NCBI GenBank assembly: GCA_044235645.1
Contig: JBIIHQ010000008.1
Coordinates: 62,001-126,000 of the forward strand
DNA from: OMIW01 sp044235645
Lineage (GTDB): Bacteria > Bdellovibrionota_C > UBA2361 > OMIW01
Length of the DNA: 64,000 nucleotides
Direction: 5' to 3'
Both the position numbers and the translations under genes were made by a program. Of this stretch, positions 34,847 to 43,909 are shown in pieces. The notes under the pieces are model-generated. The model was not told the origin of the DNA and did not search any database. It worked only from the letters and a program-made list of their open reading frames with translations. Position 1 is the stretch's first letter. Every line of letters begins with the position of its first letter.

Positions 34847-35581
34847 CTACGCATCCTCCCGCAATGAGTAGCCAAAACCCCGATGGGTAGTAATTAGATC
34901 CCGCGTTGGATCGATCCGTTTCAGCTTCGCTCGAATAGTCTTAATGTGGGTATCCACCGTGCGTTCGAGGCTCATATCGGGTGATTCCCATACGATTCCC
35001 ATAAGCTGCTCGCGGCTAAAAACCCAGCCGGGACGCTCCATTAATGTCGCAAGCAGTTTAAACTCATACCTCGTTAGTGTAAGAGGTGTATCAAGATACA
35101 TGATGCGAGCTCGTGGTAAATCGACAATGAGGTCGCGCGGAGCACCCTTCCGTTTGACTTGATTTCCCTCACCGAGCTCGCGCGAGCCACTCGGCAATTC
35201 CCTTGCTGGTCCTTGACTTCGGCGAAGAATCGCTCGTATCCGACTCACGACCTCCCTTCCACTGAAAGGTTTTCCCACATAATCATCCCCTCCTAACTCA
35301 AGCCCAAGAATCTTATCAATCTCCTCAGAGCGCGCTGTCAGGAAAAGAATGGGAATTGCTGAGTTGAGCCGAACCTCGCGACATATTTCAAATCCCGATC
35401 TATCCGGCAACCCCACATCAAGGACGATGAGGTCGGGCCTCTGCTCTCTCACAGCGCGCAGGGCTGACTCTCCATCGGAGGCGTGGGAGCAGCTAAATCC
35501 CTCTGATTCAAGATTGAATACTAGCGATTCCGCTATCGTCACTTCATCTTCAACAATCAGGATTCGAGCGTTCATCTTCAT
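34847..35581 (-). CDS. creB: Response regulator CreB
   Basis: OmpR-type DNA-binding response regulator that binds TTCAC-N6-TTCAC tags. Residues 1-115 form the receiver: ARILIVEDE, phosphoacceptor DLIVLDVGLPDRSG, PILFLTARS and DDYVGKPFS. The C-terminal winged helix has TRYEFKLLATLMERPGWVFSR and DTHIKTIRAKLKRID. ATG 35581 is used, with GGGAT upstream; ATG 35575 is also possible. It lies between creD and creC, all on the minus strand. The matching tag upstream of creD suggests autoregulation of the group. Confidence 0.92.
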   Translation of the reverse strand: MKMNARILIVEDEVTIAESLVFNLESEGFSCSHASDGESALRAVREQRPDLIVLDVGLPDRSGFEICREVRLNSAIPILFLTARSEEIDKILGLELGGDDYVGKPFSGREVVSRIRAILRRSQGPARELPSGSRELGEGNQVKRKGAPRDLIVDLPRARIMYLDTPLTLTRYEFKLLATLMERPGWVFSREQLMGIVWESPDMSLERTVDTHIKTIRAKLKRIDPTRDLITTHRGFGYSLREDA

Positions 35582-35619
35582 ACCATCCCGGTCATATTCC
35601 CCCGACGGAAGCCCACCAA

Positions 35620-36984
35620 TCATTCCGCGTCTAGCCCACCTAGGCTATACCAATCGACCCTTCGCGTCACGAACATGATCGCACCAAGCCCGACGGCCAG
35701 CCCTATCGAACCGAGAAGCAATGCCCCCTCCTGCTCGCGGAGGAGAGAATAGAGAAATCCATATGTCACGCTCAACAATGCCCCCACCGTTGCCCCGTGT
35801 CGCCAGTTTCTCAAAACCGCTGAAGAATACCCTGCAACGAGCGAGACGGTGGCGGCTGAGGCGATTGAGTAAGCCAAGGCGAGTCCTATATGCTCTCCCA
35901 GAGTGAGAGTCAGGAGATAGAACAGCGATAACGCACCGCCGACGAGTAGATACTGAAAGGGATGGAGCCGTATCTTTGTGAGGAATTCGAAAAGGAGGAA
36001 GGTGCCAAAGATTAAAATAACGACTAATTCGCGATATTTAATTGCCCGCTCGACTGAATGATAAGCTGAGATGCCATCTAGGAGGGTGATTCCCACGGGG
36101 TTGCGGTTTTGCGCGAAATAGTGGTGCTGGCTCTCGCATTCCGGAAAGCAGACCAGTTGCGTCGAGAATCTCTCCCCATGCCATCGTGCGCTACTTCCAT
36201 CCGGATTGACTGACCGCTCCTCAGCGAGTAGCGATCCGGAAAAACTTGGATTCCGGGTGTTTGCGACTAATGACACATCCCATACATGACTCATCGGAGA
36301 GACCGAGAATGACTTCGTGCCCCGGACCTTGAATATTGCTCGAAGGGAATGGACCCGGTTGGGGTTCGTTATCACTTCATGAGGTACGGTGAATGCGAGC
36401 GCATTGTCAGAATTGAGGGGCTTTAGATCAAGCTCTTTCCCGTCGAGGGTCATCTCTTCGATAGCGCGAATTGAGTGTCTATCAGAAAATCTGAGAACAA
36501 CAAGTCCAGAGGGGGTATCAGGAATCTTGGGAAGCGAAAGCATCTCTTCAGAAAGAGCAAGTTCACCAGAAATGGTAACGGTACTCAGAAATGTTTGGAA
36601 TGAGTATATCCCTCGATAAATTGTCTCGCTGGCTAAGTCTGCCTTCAGCCGAATTTTATCGAAAGGTTCGATGCGAAAGGGTCGCTCTCTCGAACTTCTG
36701 GAAGGTCTATGAGCGAGCTCAGACACCCCGCCACCCGAAGCTTCGATTGAAATACTCGCTGGCTCTTCGAACAAGTCACCCTCTGGGACGATAAAAATGG
36801 GGCCCTCTAGTAACTGCTCTCCCCCGGCCATCTCGGTGATATTGACCTCAGCCTCATCGCGCCGAGACATGCGCTCATCGAGCACACCCCAAACCTCAGC
36901 GATCGCCATCTCGATGATAACCATCACCACCGCAAGGGAGATACCTTTTCCGAGCCAACTTCGCGCTCCTGTCAGAACTTTCAT
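35620..36984 (-). CDS. creD: Inner-membrane protein CreD
   Basis: CreD is a polytopic membrane protein of the Cre regulon; in several bacteria its expression affects beta-lactam resistance and envelope stress. The 454 residues begin with a membrane helix and a large periplasmic domain (about 50-310) with QLLEGPIFIVP and GSLLAEERSV, which parallels the family's F-S-G-S-LLP motif. Six helices follow (LVVILIFGTFLLFEFLTKI, QYLLVGGALSLFYLLTL, GLALAYSIASAATVSLVAGY). ATG 36984 has a perfect AAGGAGG. It is the first gene of creD-creB-creC; in E. coli creD is last. Its promoter region holds a CreB tag. Confidence 0.92.
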   Translation of the reverse strand: MKVLTGARSWLGKGISLAVVMVIIEMAIAEVWGVLDERMSRRDEAEVNITEMAGGEQLLEGPIFIVPEGDLFEEPASISIEASGGGVSELAHRPSRSSRERPFRIEPFDKIRLKADLASETIYRGIYSFQTFLSTVTISGELALSEEMLSLPKIPDTPSGLVVLRFSDRHSIRAIEEMTLDGKELDLKPLNSDNALAFTVPHEVITNPNRVHSLRAIFKVRGTKSFSVSPMSHVWDVSLVANTRNPSFSGSLLAEERSVNPDGSSARWHGERFSTQLVCFPECESQHHYFAQNRNPVGITLLDGISAYHSVERAIKYRELVVILIFGTFLLFEFLTKIRLHPFQYLLVGGALSLFYLLTLTLGEHIGLALAYSIASAATVSLVAGYSSAVLRNWRHGATVGALLSVTYGFLYSLLREQEGALLLGSIGLAVGLGAIMFVTRRVDWYSLGGLDAE

Positions 36985-37032
36985 TCAGACCTCCTTCTGA
37001 AAACATGAGATACGATACTCTCGCTCATGAAT

Positions 37033-37048
37033 GTGAAACGTTCGTGAA
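37033..37048 (-). promoter_or_regulatory. CreB-binding tag upstream of creD
   Basis: On the minus strand the bases read TTCAC, six bases, TTCAC: a perfect match to the published cre tag. Its centre is about 56 bases upstream of the creD ATG. Further half-sites occur nearby (GTGAA near 37078). The spacing and place suit activation of the creD-creB-creC transcript by phosphorylated CreB. Confidence 0.75.
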
Positions 37049-37310
37049 GTGGGGGCGAATTAGTGATGAATTCGTCAGTGAAAGGTGCATTTTCCGACAA
37101 GGTAATAAAGGGTCGGACGAGCTTGACCTCAGAAAGGCAACAATCTGGGTGAATGACGATGTTTGCGATCGGGATTACTGCGTCACCCAAGAAGGTCTCG
37201 AGAGACGCAATTGCCGCACCCTGCTCTTCTGGAGCCAGGATAATAATTTCTGAATTTCCTGATCTTTCCGTATTTTAGAGCCAACAGTGGCTCAAAAGAG
37301 GGAGGAAATA

Positions 37311-37496
37311 ATGCCGTACAAAACGGCCTATCGAAATCAACCAATGAACACGAGCATCCAAACGGGCGCGCGGGACACTGCCTATCGGCAGGTTGTAGGC
37401 GGTCCACCGAGGAATTTACAAAGGAGCCCTCCACGACCATCCTTGTCATTCTCCCACAGCTCTCAGTCTGATATCATCTCGCTACTCGGCGTATGA
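37311..37496 (+). CDS. Possible small protein before aroB
   Basis: A 61-residue reading frame with a very good GGAGGAAATA ribosome-binding site before ATG 37311. It is polar, Ser/Arg/Pro-rich in the second half and ends ISLLGV. It has no membrane helix or recognised domain. A 6-bp hairpin (37278-37283 with 37288-37293) lies just upstream, and aroB begins 87 bases after its stop. The strong translation signal is the only real evidence for it. The rest of the 599-bp gap 36985-37583 holds the cre tag and no other convincing gene. Confidence 0.35.
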   Translation: MPYKTAYRNQPMNTSIQTGARDTAYRQVVGGPPRNLQRSPPRPSLSFSHSSQSDIISLLGV

Positions 37497-37583
37497 GCCC
37501 CCGAGAACGGTGCACCCTGTTCCCGACGGGAGCCCCCAGGAGAGTGTTTCCCACTATTCAATCACAAATGAAGGTATCTCCCG

Positions 37584-38672
37584 ATGAGCCATCCTCTCAC
37601 CCCCTTATCGATTAGCCCGACGATTGAAGGCCATTCATATTCTGTGGTTGTCCGTTCGGGGTGCGGTGGCGCTCTTGCTGAACACCTCGGAACCCAAAAG
37701 CATCGGGGAATAATCGCTATTGTGGACGCGACTGTGCTCGATTTCTGGGGCGAACTCAGCTCTCACTTACCCTCTTCCTGTCCTGTTGTCGAGTGGAAAG
37801 GGGGAGAGCATCAAAAGGGAATCGATGCCGTTCAATTCCTTTGGAATGCCTTCCAATCAGCTGAGCTCGACCGTACTAGTGTCGTCATTAGCGTGGGTGG
37901 TGGTGCTCAGGGAGATTTAGTGGGATTTGCCGCGGCAACCTTCAAGCGGGGGCTCTCTGTGATCCAGATACCGACGACCCTCCTCAGCCAAGTCGACGCG
38001 AGTATCGGTGGAAAAACCGGGATCAACTTCGGTGGGATTAAGAACCTGATCGGGGTGATTCATCACCCATCTCTCGTACTTGCCGATATTCGCGCCCTTG
38101 CGACTCTTCCCGAACGCGATCTCCGCTCAGGTATGGCAGAAGTTCTCAAGCACGGAATCATTCTCGATGGACCCTATTTTGCCAAATGGGCTAAGCAACC
38201 GTGCTTGACCTTCACCGAGAATGATTGGATTTCGTTGATCCATGGATCGCTTGCGATAAAAGCAGCTATCGTCGCTGCGGATCCCCACGAACGGTCCACG
38301 CGCAAGCTCCTTAACTTCGGCCACACGATCGGTCACGCCGTCGAAGCACTCTCACTCGAAGAGAACTCAGCGCTCAGTCACGGAGAGGCGATCGCAATCG
38401 GGATGCTCGCTGAGGCCCGCATAAGCGCCACCATGGGATTACTTGCTCAAGAAGTGGTGCTCACAATCGAACAAGCCCTCATTACTCAGGGGCTGCCCGT
38501 TCGAATCCCTTTCACCATAGATCGCGGATTGATGCATCAGAAAATAGCGGCCGACAAGAAGAATGTCGGAAGTGAAGTGCGGTTTACTCTATTGACCGGT
38601 ATTGGCTCGTCGGTTTTTGACCGGGTGGTACCGCACGACGCGATTGATGGAGCAATTGAAACGATACTTTAA
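37584..38672 (+). CDS. aroB: 3-dehydroquinate synthase
   Basis: Second step of the shikimate pathway: cyclises DAHP to 3-dehydroquinate with NAD and Zn. The 362 residues fit the family length. Motifs include VVISVGGGAQGDLVGFAAATF, IQIPTTLLSQVDASIGGKTG, NLIGVIHHPSLVLADIRAL, MAEVLKHGII, and LLNFGHTIGHAVEAL; the last, with HGEAIAIGM, provides zinc ligands. Start ATG 37584 follows GAAGG. It is first in aroB-aroA-aroK-aroE, spaced 32, 7 and 22 bases, evidently one operon. Confidence 0.97.
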   Translation: MSHPLTPLSISPTIEGHSYSVVVRSGCGGALAEHLGTQKHRGIIAIVDATVLDFWGELSSHLPSSCPVVEWKGGEHQKGIDAVQFLWNAFQSAELDRTSVVISVGGGAQGDLVGFAAATFKRGLSVIQIPTTLLSQVDASIGGKTGINFGGIKNLIGVIHHPSLVLADIRALATLPERDLRSGMAEVLKHGIILDGPYFAKWAKQPCLTFTENDWISLIHGSLAIKAAIVAADPHERSTRKLLNFGHTIGHAVEALSLEENSALSHGEAIAIGMLAEARISATMGLLAQEVVLTIEQALITQGLPVRIPFTIDRGLMHQKIAADKKNVGSEVRFTLLTGIGSSVFDRVVPHDAIDGAIETIL

Positions 38673-38704
38673 TAGACAAGGCCCTCATTCTTTGGTGCGA
38701 CCTT

Positions 38705-40075
38705 ATGAGTTTCCTCCCCCCCGATACATCCCTTGTTAAGCTTACCCCTTCCCGCCATCCGATTGCAGGTACCATCACCATCCCCGCATCAAAGAGTTTC
38801 TCGAATCGGGCTCTCATCACCGCGGCGCTCGCTTCGGGACGCTCCCTGATACAAGGGGCATCGCCAAGTGAAGACACCGTGGCTCTCATTCATGCCCTTC
38901 GAATGCTCGGGGTATCTATCGATACGGATCTCGACGGCAACCTCATCGTGGAGGGAGGGATTGAGCGTATCCCCGAGGATGAGCGGGTGGTCGATGTCGG
39001 GCCGGCGGGGACAACGATGCGTTTTCTCCTGTCGCTTCTCGCGGCGACCCGTTCCGGAAAGACCTTACTTCGGGGCTCGGAGCGGATGCACCAGCGACCG
39101 ATAGGCGACCTTGTCGATGCGCTCCGTGGGCTTGGAGCCGACATCTCATATCTGGGCACGGAGGGGTGTCCGCCGGTTGAGATCCGGGGAAAAACTCTTG
39201 CGGGAGGAGCAGCATCGATTCCTGGAACGACGAGCAGTCAGTTTATCTCCTCGCTCCTGCTTGTGGCCCCCTGCTTCTCGGAGGGCCTGAACCTCGAGGT
39301 TAGAGGCGGTCTGGTGTCATCATCGTACGTTGGCACAACCCTCGATGTGATGGAGCGATTCGGGGTCAAAGTCGCTGAGAGCAACAGGCCTCATTGCTAC
39401 CACGTTCCTGCAGGAGATCGCTATCAACCGCTTTCGTATCAGCCAGAGGGTGATGCAACCGGTGCGACCTATTGGTGGGGTATCGCGGCGATATCAGGAG
39501 GGTCGGTTACCGTACGAAATATCAGCCGCACCTCACGTCAGGGAGATCTCGCAATTCTTGACATTTTGGCTGCAATGGGGTGCACCGTCACGTCGAGTTC
39601 GGACGCGATTGATAGGTTACACATAGACGACGGCAAGGGTAATTCCATACCTTGGGTTCAGGTGATAGGACCTTCACAACTGCTCGCCACGAATGCTGAC
39701 ATGACCCTCCTTCCCGACAGTGGACAAACAATGGCAGTAGTGGCTGCATGTGCAGCGGGTACATCGCACCTGACAGGTCTCGAAACACTCTCGAAAAAAG
39801 AATCCGATCGGATCGGTGACACGATCCGAGAGCTGGCAAGCGTAGGGATTTCGGCAACCGGGAGCGATAACTCGATGACGATAATCGGTGGAGCACCAGC
39901 TCCCAGCCGACCAATTGCAACGTACCACGATCACCGAATGGCGATGGCGTTTGCGATGCTGGCGGCGGCTTATTCCCGTGTCGCAATCAGCGACCCTAAG
40001 GTGACGGGTAAATCGTATCCCGATTTCTGGCGTGATCTTTCGTCGCTCGGGATCGGAGTCTCGTTCGGAGAGTGA
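38705..40075 (+). CDS. aroA: 3-phosphoshikimate 1-carboxyvinyltransferase (EPSP synthase)
   Basis: Joins PEP to shikimate-3-phosphate; the target of glyphosate. The 456 residues have TIPASKSFSNRALITAAL at the N-terminus, GPAGTTMRFLLSLLA (LGNAGTAxR region), MHQRPIGDLVDALRGLGA, SSQFISSLLL, PDSGQTMAVVAACA and KESDRIGDTIRELASVG. The late ATYHDHRMAMAFAML motif is also present. The N-terminal motif PASKSFSNRA differs slightly from the usual PGSKSxSNRA. The second domain contains an extended stretch (about 210-300) of typical fold. It is coupled into the aro operon. Confidence 0.96.
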   Translation: MSFLPPDTSLVKLTPSRHPIAGTITIPASKSFSNRALITAALASGRSLIQGASPSEDTVALIHALRMLGVSIDTDLDGNLIVEGGIERIPEDERVVDVGPAGTTMRFLLSLLAATRSGKTLLRGSERMHQRPIGDLVDALRGLGADISYLGTEGCPPVEIRGKTLAGGAASIPGTTSSQFISSLLLVAPCFSEGLNLEVRGGLVSSSYVGTTLDVMERFGVKVAESNRPHCYHVPAGDRYQPLSYQPEGDATGATYWWGIAAISGGSVTVRNISRTSRQGDLAILDILAAMGCTVTSSSDAIDRLHIDDGKGNSIPWVQVIGPSQLLATNADMTLLPDSGQTMAVVAACAAGTSHLTGLETLSKKESDRIGDTIRELASVGISATGSDNSMTIIGGAPAPSRPIATYHDHRMAMAFAMLAAAYSRVAISDPKVTGKSYPDFWRDLSSLGIGVSFGE

Positions 40076-40082
40076 GGGCCCG

Positions 40083-40619
40083 ATGCGAATCGTGTTAATT
40101 GGATTTATGGGGAGTGGAAAGACCACCGTCGGCAGGCTCCTCGCTGACCGTTTTGCAATAACCCATATCGATACTGACCCAATTATTGCAGAACGAACAG
40201 GATTACCGACGGTTGGTGAAGCATTCTCCCACCTTGGCGAATCGGCATTTCGCGCTCTCGAATCATCAATCCTCGCCGAAAGCTGCCGACGGGACTCGGG
40301 GATAATATCTCCCGGTGGCGGCATTGTAACGGTTAATGGGAATCGTGCCCATCTCGCTGGATGGCACATCGTCTATTTGCACACTCCTTTTGCCGTCGTC
40401 GAAGCACGCCTCTCATCATCTGAGCAACAAGCCCGTCCCCTCCTGCGCAACCGGGACACAGCCGTCGCGTTGTACGACTCTCGCCTCCCGATCTACCGAT
40501 CGTGGGCAACTCATGAGTTTAGCACCGTCGGTCGACATCCCGAGGAGATAGCAGCGGAGATAGCGACCACCCCCTTTCTCTTATCCCCACCCCCATCTTC
40601 CCTACCCGCAAACCGTTAG
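40083..40619 (+). CDS. aroK: Shikimate kinase
   Basis: Phosphorylates shikimate at the 3-hydroxyl. The 178 residues show the Walker A GFMGSGKTTVGRLLADRF, the shikimate-binding HIDTDPIIAERTG (D-x-D), SESAFRALESSIL (the GExxFRxxE element), and GGGIV followed by the lid QQARPLLRNRD. ATG 40083 is chosen because the Walker loop starts at once and GAGGG lies upstream. It is the third gene of the operon, 7 bases after aroA. Confidence 0.95.
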   Translation: MRIVLIGFMGSGKTTVGRLLADRFAITHIDTDPIIAERTGLPTVGEAFSHLGESAFRALESSILAESCRRDSGIISPGGGIVTVNGNRAHLAGWHIVYLHTPFAVVEARLSSSEQQARPLLRNRDTAVALYDSRLPIYRSWATHEFSTVGRHPEEIAAEIATTPFLLSPPPSSLPANR

Positions 40620-40641
40620 ATCAAGGACTTTATCCGCTACT

Positions 40642-41517
40642 ATGACCGCCATCTGCCTTATCATCGGCGACCCTGTCAGCCATAGCCTCTCACCCCGAAT
40701 GCACAACGCAGCGTATCGCGCGGTGGGTCTCGAATCTTCTTTTGTCTACGGTTCCGCGAGAGTAACCTCGGCCCAACTCCCCGATGCCATGGCAGCAATT
40801 CGCACTCTCGGCGTGAGGGGAGTAAGCGTTACCATGCCTCACAAAGAGGCAGTCATGGCTTACCTCGACTCAATCGACCCAACCGCTGCGCAATTAGGAG
40901 CAGTCAATACGATTGTTAATGAAAGGGGAGTTCTGACTGGGTATAATACGGATTGGTACGGCATCGCAAAGCCACTCGCCCAGGCAATAGGTGGCGATTC
41001 ATGTGAGGGCTGTGGTGATGCTCCCTCCACCGAGCCACTCAACGCGCTCGTCCTCGGCGCCGGAGGAGCCGCGCGTGCTGCCGCGTTCGCACTCCGCTCC
41101 CTGAACATTCCTTTCTCCGTCACGGCTCGCACCGACGAGCGTGCCCGCGATGTTGCAATACGGTTTGGCGGCTCAACCCTTTCGTGGGATGTTCGTGATA
41201 CAGCCCAGGCGAAGATCGTCATCAACACCACTCCGATTGGCATGCAATCAAAGGAGGCAACAGCTGTGGCCACCGACGATGGGCAATCCCCTCCGCCATC
41301 TCCGCTCCCCCACCGGAGATGGCTCCCCTCGAATATAGCCTTCGAAACAATCTACACTCCCGCCGAGACCCCCTTCATCGTGGCAGCACGCGCAGGAGGC
41401 GCCTCCGTGATTCTCGGAGGCCAGATGCTGCTGTGGCAAGGAGTACGACAATTCGAGCTATTCACCGAACGGGAGGCGCCGATTGAGTCAATGCGTGACA
41501 GTGTAGAGAAAAGGTAA
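40642..41517 (+). CDS. aroE: Shikimate dehydrogenase
   Basis: Reduces 3-dehydroshikimate to shikimate with NADPH. The 291 residues start with the substrate motif SHSLSPRMHNAAYRAVGL and carry the catalytic lysine in VTMPHKEAVMAYLD. GAVNTIVNERG and GYNTDWYGI follow, then the nucleotide-binding loop LVLGAGGAARAAAFAL and INTTPIGM, with a C-terminal GGQMLLWQGVRQFELFTE. The end differs little from E. coli AroE. It is last in the aro operon. AroD (dehydroquinase) is not in the window. Confidence 0.96.
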   Translation: MTAICLIIGDPVSHSLSPRMHNAAYRAVGLESSFVYGSARVTSAQLPDAMAAIRTLGVRGVSVTMPHKEAVMAYLDSIDPTAAQLGAVNTIVNERGVLTGYNTDWYGIAKPLAQAIGGDSCEGCGDAPSTEPLNALVLGAGGAARAAAFALRSLNIPFSVTARTDERARDVAIRFGGSTLSWDVRDTAQAKIVINTTPIGMQSKEATAVATDDGQSPPPSPLPHRRWLPSNIAFETIYTPAETPFIVAARAGGASVILGGQMLLWQGVRQFELFTEREAPIESMRDSVEKR

Positions 41518-41752
41518 GCGAGGCGAAGATCTAAAAGCCCCCCCACCTGGGTTAGGCCCATCGCAGTTACTGTTTGTGGTTATCTACTGACGAGGGTAGG
41601 ACGCTTCGCAGCGGGATCAACTCTTTGAACGTCACGGCCGTCGGAGATTTAAAACAGCCGGGTGATGTTTTGTGTGCAGCCAAAGCAGGTAAGAGCATTT
41701 GACTCGACGGTTATCAAGAAGGTACGCTGTCGGGGTTTATTGAAGGTTTACG
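41518..41752. other. Intergenic region after aroE
   Basis: 235 bp between aroE and the next plus-strand gene. A C-rich run and a weak C/G hairpin lie close to the aroE stop. I see no gene, clear terminator or promoter. Confidence 0.4.
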
Positions 41753-42667
41753 ATGATTCAGTGGACCCGTTTTGATGGAGTAGACAGTGAGCTGGTCGAC
41801 AGCTTTTTACCCCGAGAGCTCACACAGGAATTGAGGGAGACTCTCACCTTCGCATTCGAAGCACTCGCACTGCCTGAGACATCGTGGGGGAACCGGGAGT
41901 TTTTCGTTCGCTTCGCACAGTTGAATCCAGACGTTTGTTCGGAGTTCCTCCCAATAGTAAGGAATCTCCCATACGATCCGTACCCCTGGCAGAAGATCCG
42001 TCTCCTTGTCGCGTTGGGGGATGATGCGGATTTACGGGGATTAATCAGTAAGCTGCGAGAGGACGCCTGGAACGAAGAGTTGGCTGAGGCCATTATTGAC
42101 TTTTGGGCCAAAGTCGGTCGTCCGGATCAGGTGGGCAAGGAGTTTTCCGACATCCTAGTCGGGAAACTCTCGGGCGAGGAGTACTTTCACCCAGCGATAG
42201 AAATCGCGCGGATGCTTTTATCAGGCTTCGAAAGAGGCCTTGTTGAGCCAGCAACCCTCATGCAGGTTGCTGTTCTTGAGGAGACATTTCCTCAGATCCG
42301 GTATGAAGCTCTTCAGGCATTACAGCGTGATCTCCCCGACAACAAGGGCGTACCAGAAAGGCTAGCGTTCATTCTTCGCTCAACGTACTCCATTGAATCC
42401 CCGTGGGTGCGATTTCACGGTTCGACGGAGTACACGAATAAGCTCCGAGACTTATCTGCCTCCCTCCTCGTGAAGAGTGTTTGGGAGATCGATTGGGAGA
42501 ATGGGTTAGTCGCAGCCGAGGCCCTCAAATATCTCGTTGCCCTTGAGCAGCTTGGAGAACTTCCCAAGCCGTTCATCTCAGAGTACCGGGAGACCTGCGT
42601 GAGGCAGTTGGCGTGGGCAAACGAGAGACGGAGAACGTGGTTCGACCAATTCAATCCCTACTCCTAA
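41753..42667 (+). CDS. Unknown helical-repeat-like protein A
   Basis: 304 residues without a recognised domain. The predicted structure is almost wholly helical, with repeated helix pairs (ELTQELRETLTFAFEALAL, FFVRFAQLNPDVCSEFLPI, KIRLLVALGDDADLRGLI, EIARMLLSGFERG). This is reminiscent of HEAT-type or similar solenoids. It lacks signal peptide or membrane helices. ATG 41753 follows GAAGG at a slightly long distance. A strong hairpin terminator follows at 42693, and a second gene of similar character begins at 42923. Both may be scaffold or adaptor proteins; no partner is evident. Confidence 0.6.
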   Translation: MIQWTRFDGVDSELVDSFLPRELTQELRETLTFAFEALALPETSWGNREFFVRFAQLNPDVCSEFLPIVRNLPYDPYPWQKIRLLVALGDDADLRGLISKLREDAWNEELAEAIIDFWAKVGRPDQVGKEFSDILVGKLSGEEYFHPAIEIARMLLSGFERGLVEPATLMQVAVLEETFPQIRYEALQALQRDLPDNKGVPERLAFILRSTYSIESPWVRFHGSTEYTNKLRDLSASLLVKSVWEIDWENGLVAAEALKYLVALEQLGELPKPFISEYRETCVRQLAWANERRRTWFDQFNPYS

Positions 42668-42692
42668 CCCCGCCATCGGCAATTGGTTCTAG

Positions 42693-42728
42693 AAGGGGCC
42701 CCGCAGATCGTGCGGCTGGCCCCTTTTC
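42693..42728 (+). terminator. Rho-independent terminator
   Basis: AAGGGGCC pairs with GGCCCCTT with one extra C; an inner CCGCA/TGCGG stem closes a 5-nt loop, and four T follow. It lies 26 bases after the stop of the preceding helical-repeat gene. Confidence 0.85.
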
Positions 42729-42922
42729 CTCTTTGCTGGCAGCGATATACTCCGGGTTTGGCAAAAGCCAATGGTCGGGCCGGATATCTTTCTTCACCCT
42801 CCCGCCGGACTTTCGCCGCGGCATCTCCCCTTTCAAAGAGCGCGGTTGACGAACCATCGCGCGGTAATGTAGTCAATTTGGTCCGATTGTCACCACCCAC
42901 GATCATTGAGAGGAGACCTTCG

Positions 42923-43909
42923 ATGAATTCCCATGGTCCTTCCCCTTTTTCCGGCAACCACTCCACTGCCCACGAGCATACCGACACTCAAGGGGGAGAT
43001 TGGTCAAGCCCGCTCAGGGTCCCTCTGGATCTGAAGTTCCTTCTCGGTCATCCCACCTCTCCAGCTTTGATGCCAATATTCAGTGGCCTTGAGTTTCCCG
43101 AGAGTAATGTATTATCCCTTCTCAGGCTAATCCCCTTACTTCCCTCGAGTGATTGGGAAACTCAGCGAACAATCATCAGTCTCGCTAAAAACAATCACCA
43201 TCTGAGCCCACTCTTGCTGAATGCCGTACGAGGTCTCGAGACATCGCGAGTCAAATCTGACCTTTTGGGAGCCCTCGGATCCAAGGATGATGTGCCCGAC
43301 TTAATCGCAACGCTCGATATAGATTTCTATTCAGCGAGTGATGCGCTGAGGGACGTCCTCCTCCGGGAGGGAAGACCAGAGCCAGAGTGCAGGCAGCTTG
43401 AGGATGCCCTTATCAAGAGGATCATGAATGCGTCCGTCCTGCGAGATGGACTCGTAATTCTGAGCGAGGTAGAGAATCTTCGAAGGGCGGGGATCCCGTT
43501 GAGTCGCTCCATCGAATTCGCGATAGCAGGCGACGCGACTACCCCACTACCGGTAAGGACAGCGGCGATTGCCAAAATCGTGCTTACTCTAGAGGACCAT
43601 CGTGTTGGTGCAGCTCTTGATCTGGCGGGGAATGTGCTGAGCGAGGAGCCTCGGAGATATCGCAACTTGCCGTGGGCCCCTCTCACGGATATTCGTCGTG
43701 AGCATCAAAATCTCCAAAATTGTGCAGGAATGTTGTTAACATCAGTGATTTCTGTGGGCGACGAGTGCCACCTACCGGAAGCTATCAAACTATTTAACAG
43801 TCATCAGGATCATTTTTCGCGAAAGGTTCGTGAGGGATACGACCAGCAATGCGCCCTTCGGGGTATATCAACCACAGACCGGTGGTGGCAGCGATTTCTG
43901 CCAATCTGA
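42923..43909 (+). CDS. Unknown helical-repeat-like protein B
   Basis: 328 residues from ATG 42923, chosen because AGGAG lies 8 bases upstream; an open frame continues upstream but crosses the terminator. The first 40 residues are polar. The rest is helical with repeat-like elements (NVLSLLRLIPLLPSSDWETQ, SRVKSDLLGALGSKDDVPDL, RTAAIAKIVLTLEDHRVGAAL, NLQNCAGMLLTSVISVGD). A repeat with the pattern L-G-A-L-G-S-K-D-D-V resembles PBS-lyase/HEAT units. It looks related in kind to the previous gene, though clear sequence similarity is not visible. Confidence 0.6.
   Translation: MNSHGPSPFSGNHSTAHEHTDTQGGDWSSPLRVPLDLKFLLGHPTSPALMPIFSGLEFPESNVLSLLRLIPLLPSSDWETQRTIISLAKNNHHLSPLLLNAVRGLETSRVKSDLLGALGSKDDVPDLIATLDIDFYSASDALRDVLLREGRPEPECRQLEDALIKRIMNASVLRDGLVILSEVENLRRAGIPLSRSIEFAIAGDATTPLPVRTAAIAKIVLTLEDHRVGAALDLAGNVLSEEPRRYRNLPWAPLTDIRREHQNLQNCAGMLLTSVISVGDECHLPEAIKLFNSHQDHFSRKVREGYDQQCALRGISTTDRWWQRFLPI

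Noticed and set aside
36981..37272. A minus-strand open frame (about 97 codons) ending just at the creD start, protein-like in places (ILAPEEQGAAIASLETFLGD).
   Set aside because: It has no ATG or GTG start with a ribosome-binding site, and the perfect CreB tag lies inside it. It is more likely non-coding promoter sequence or a relic.
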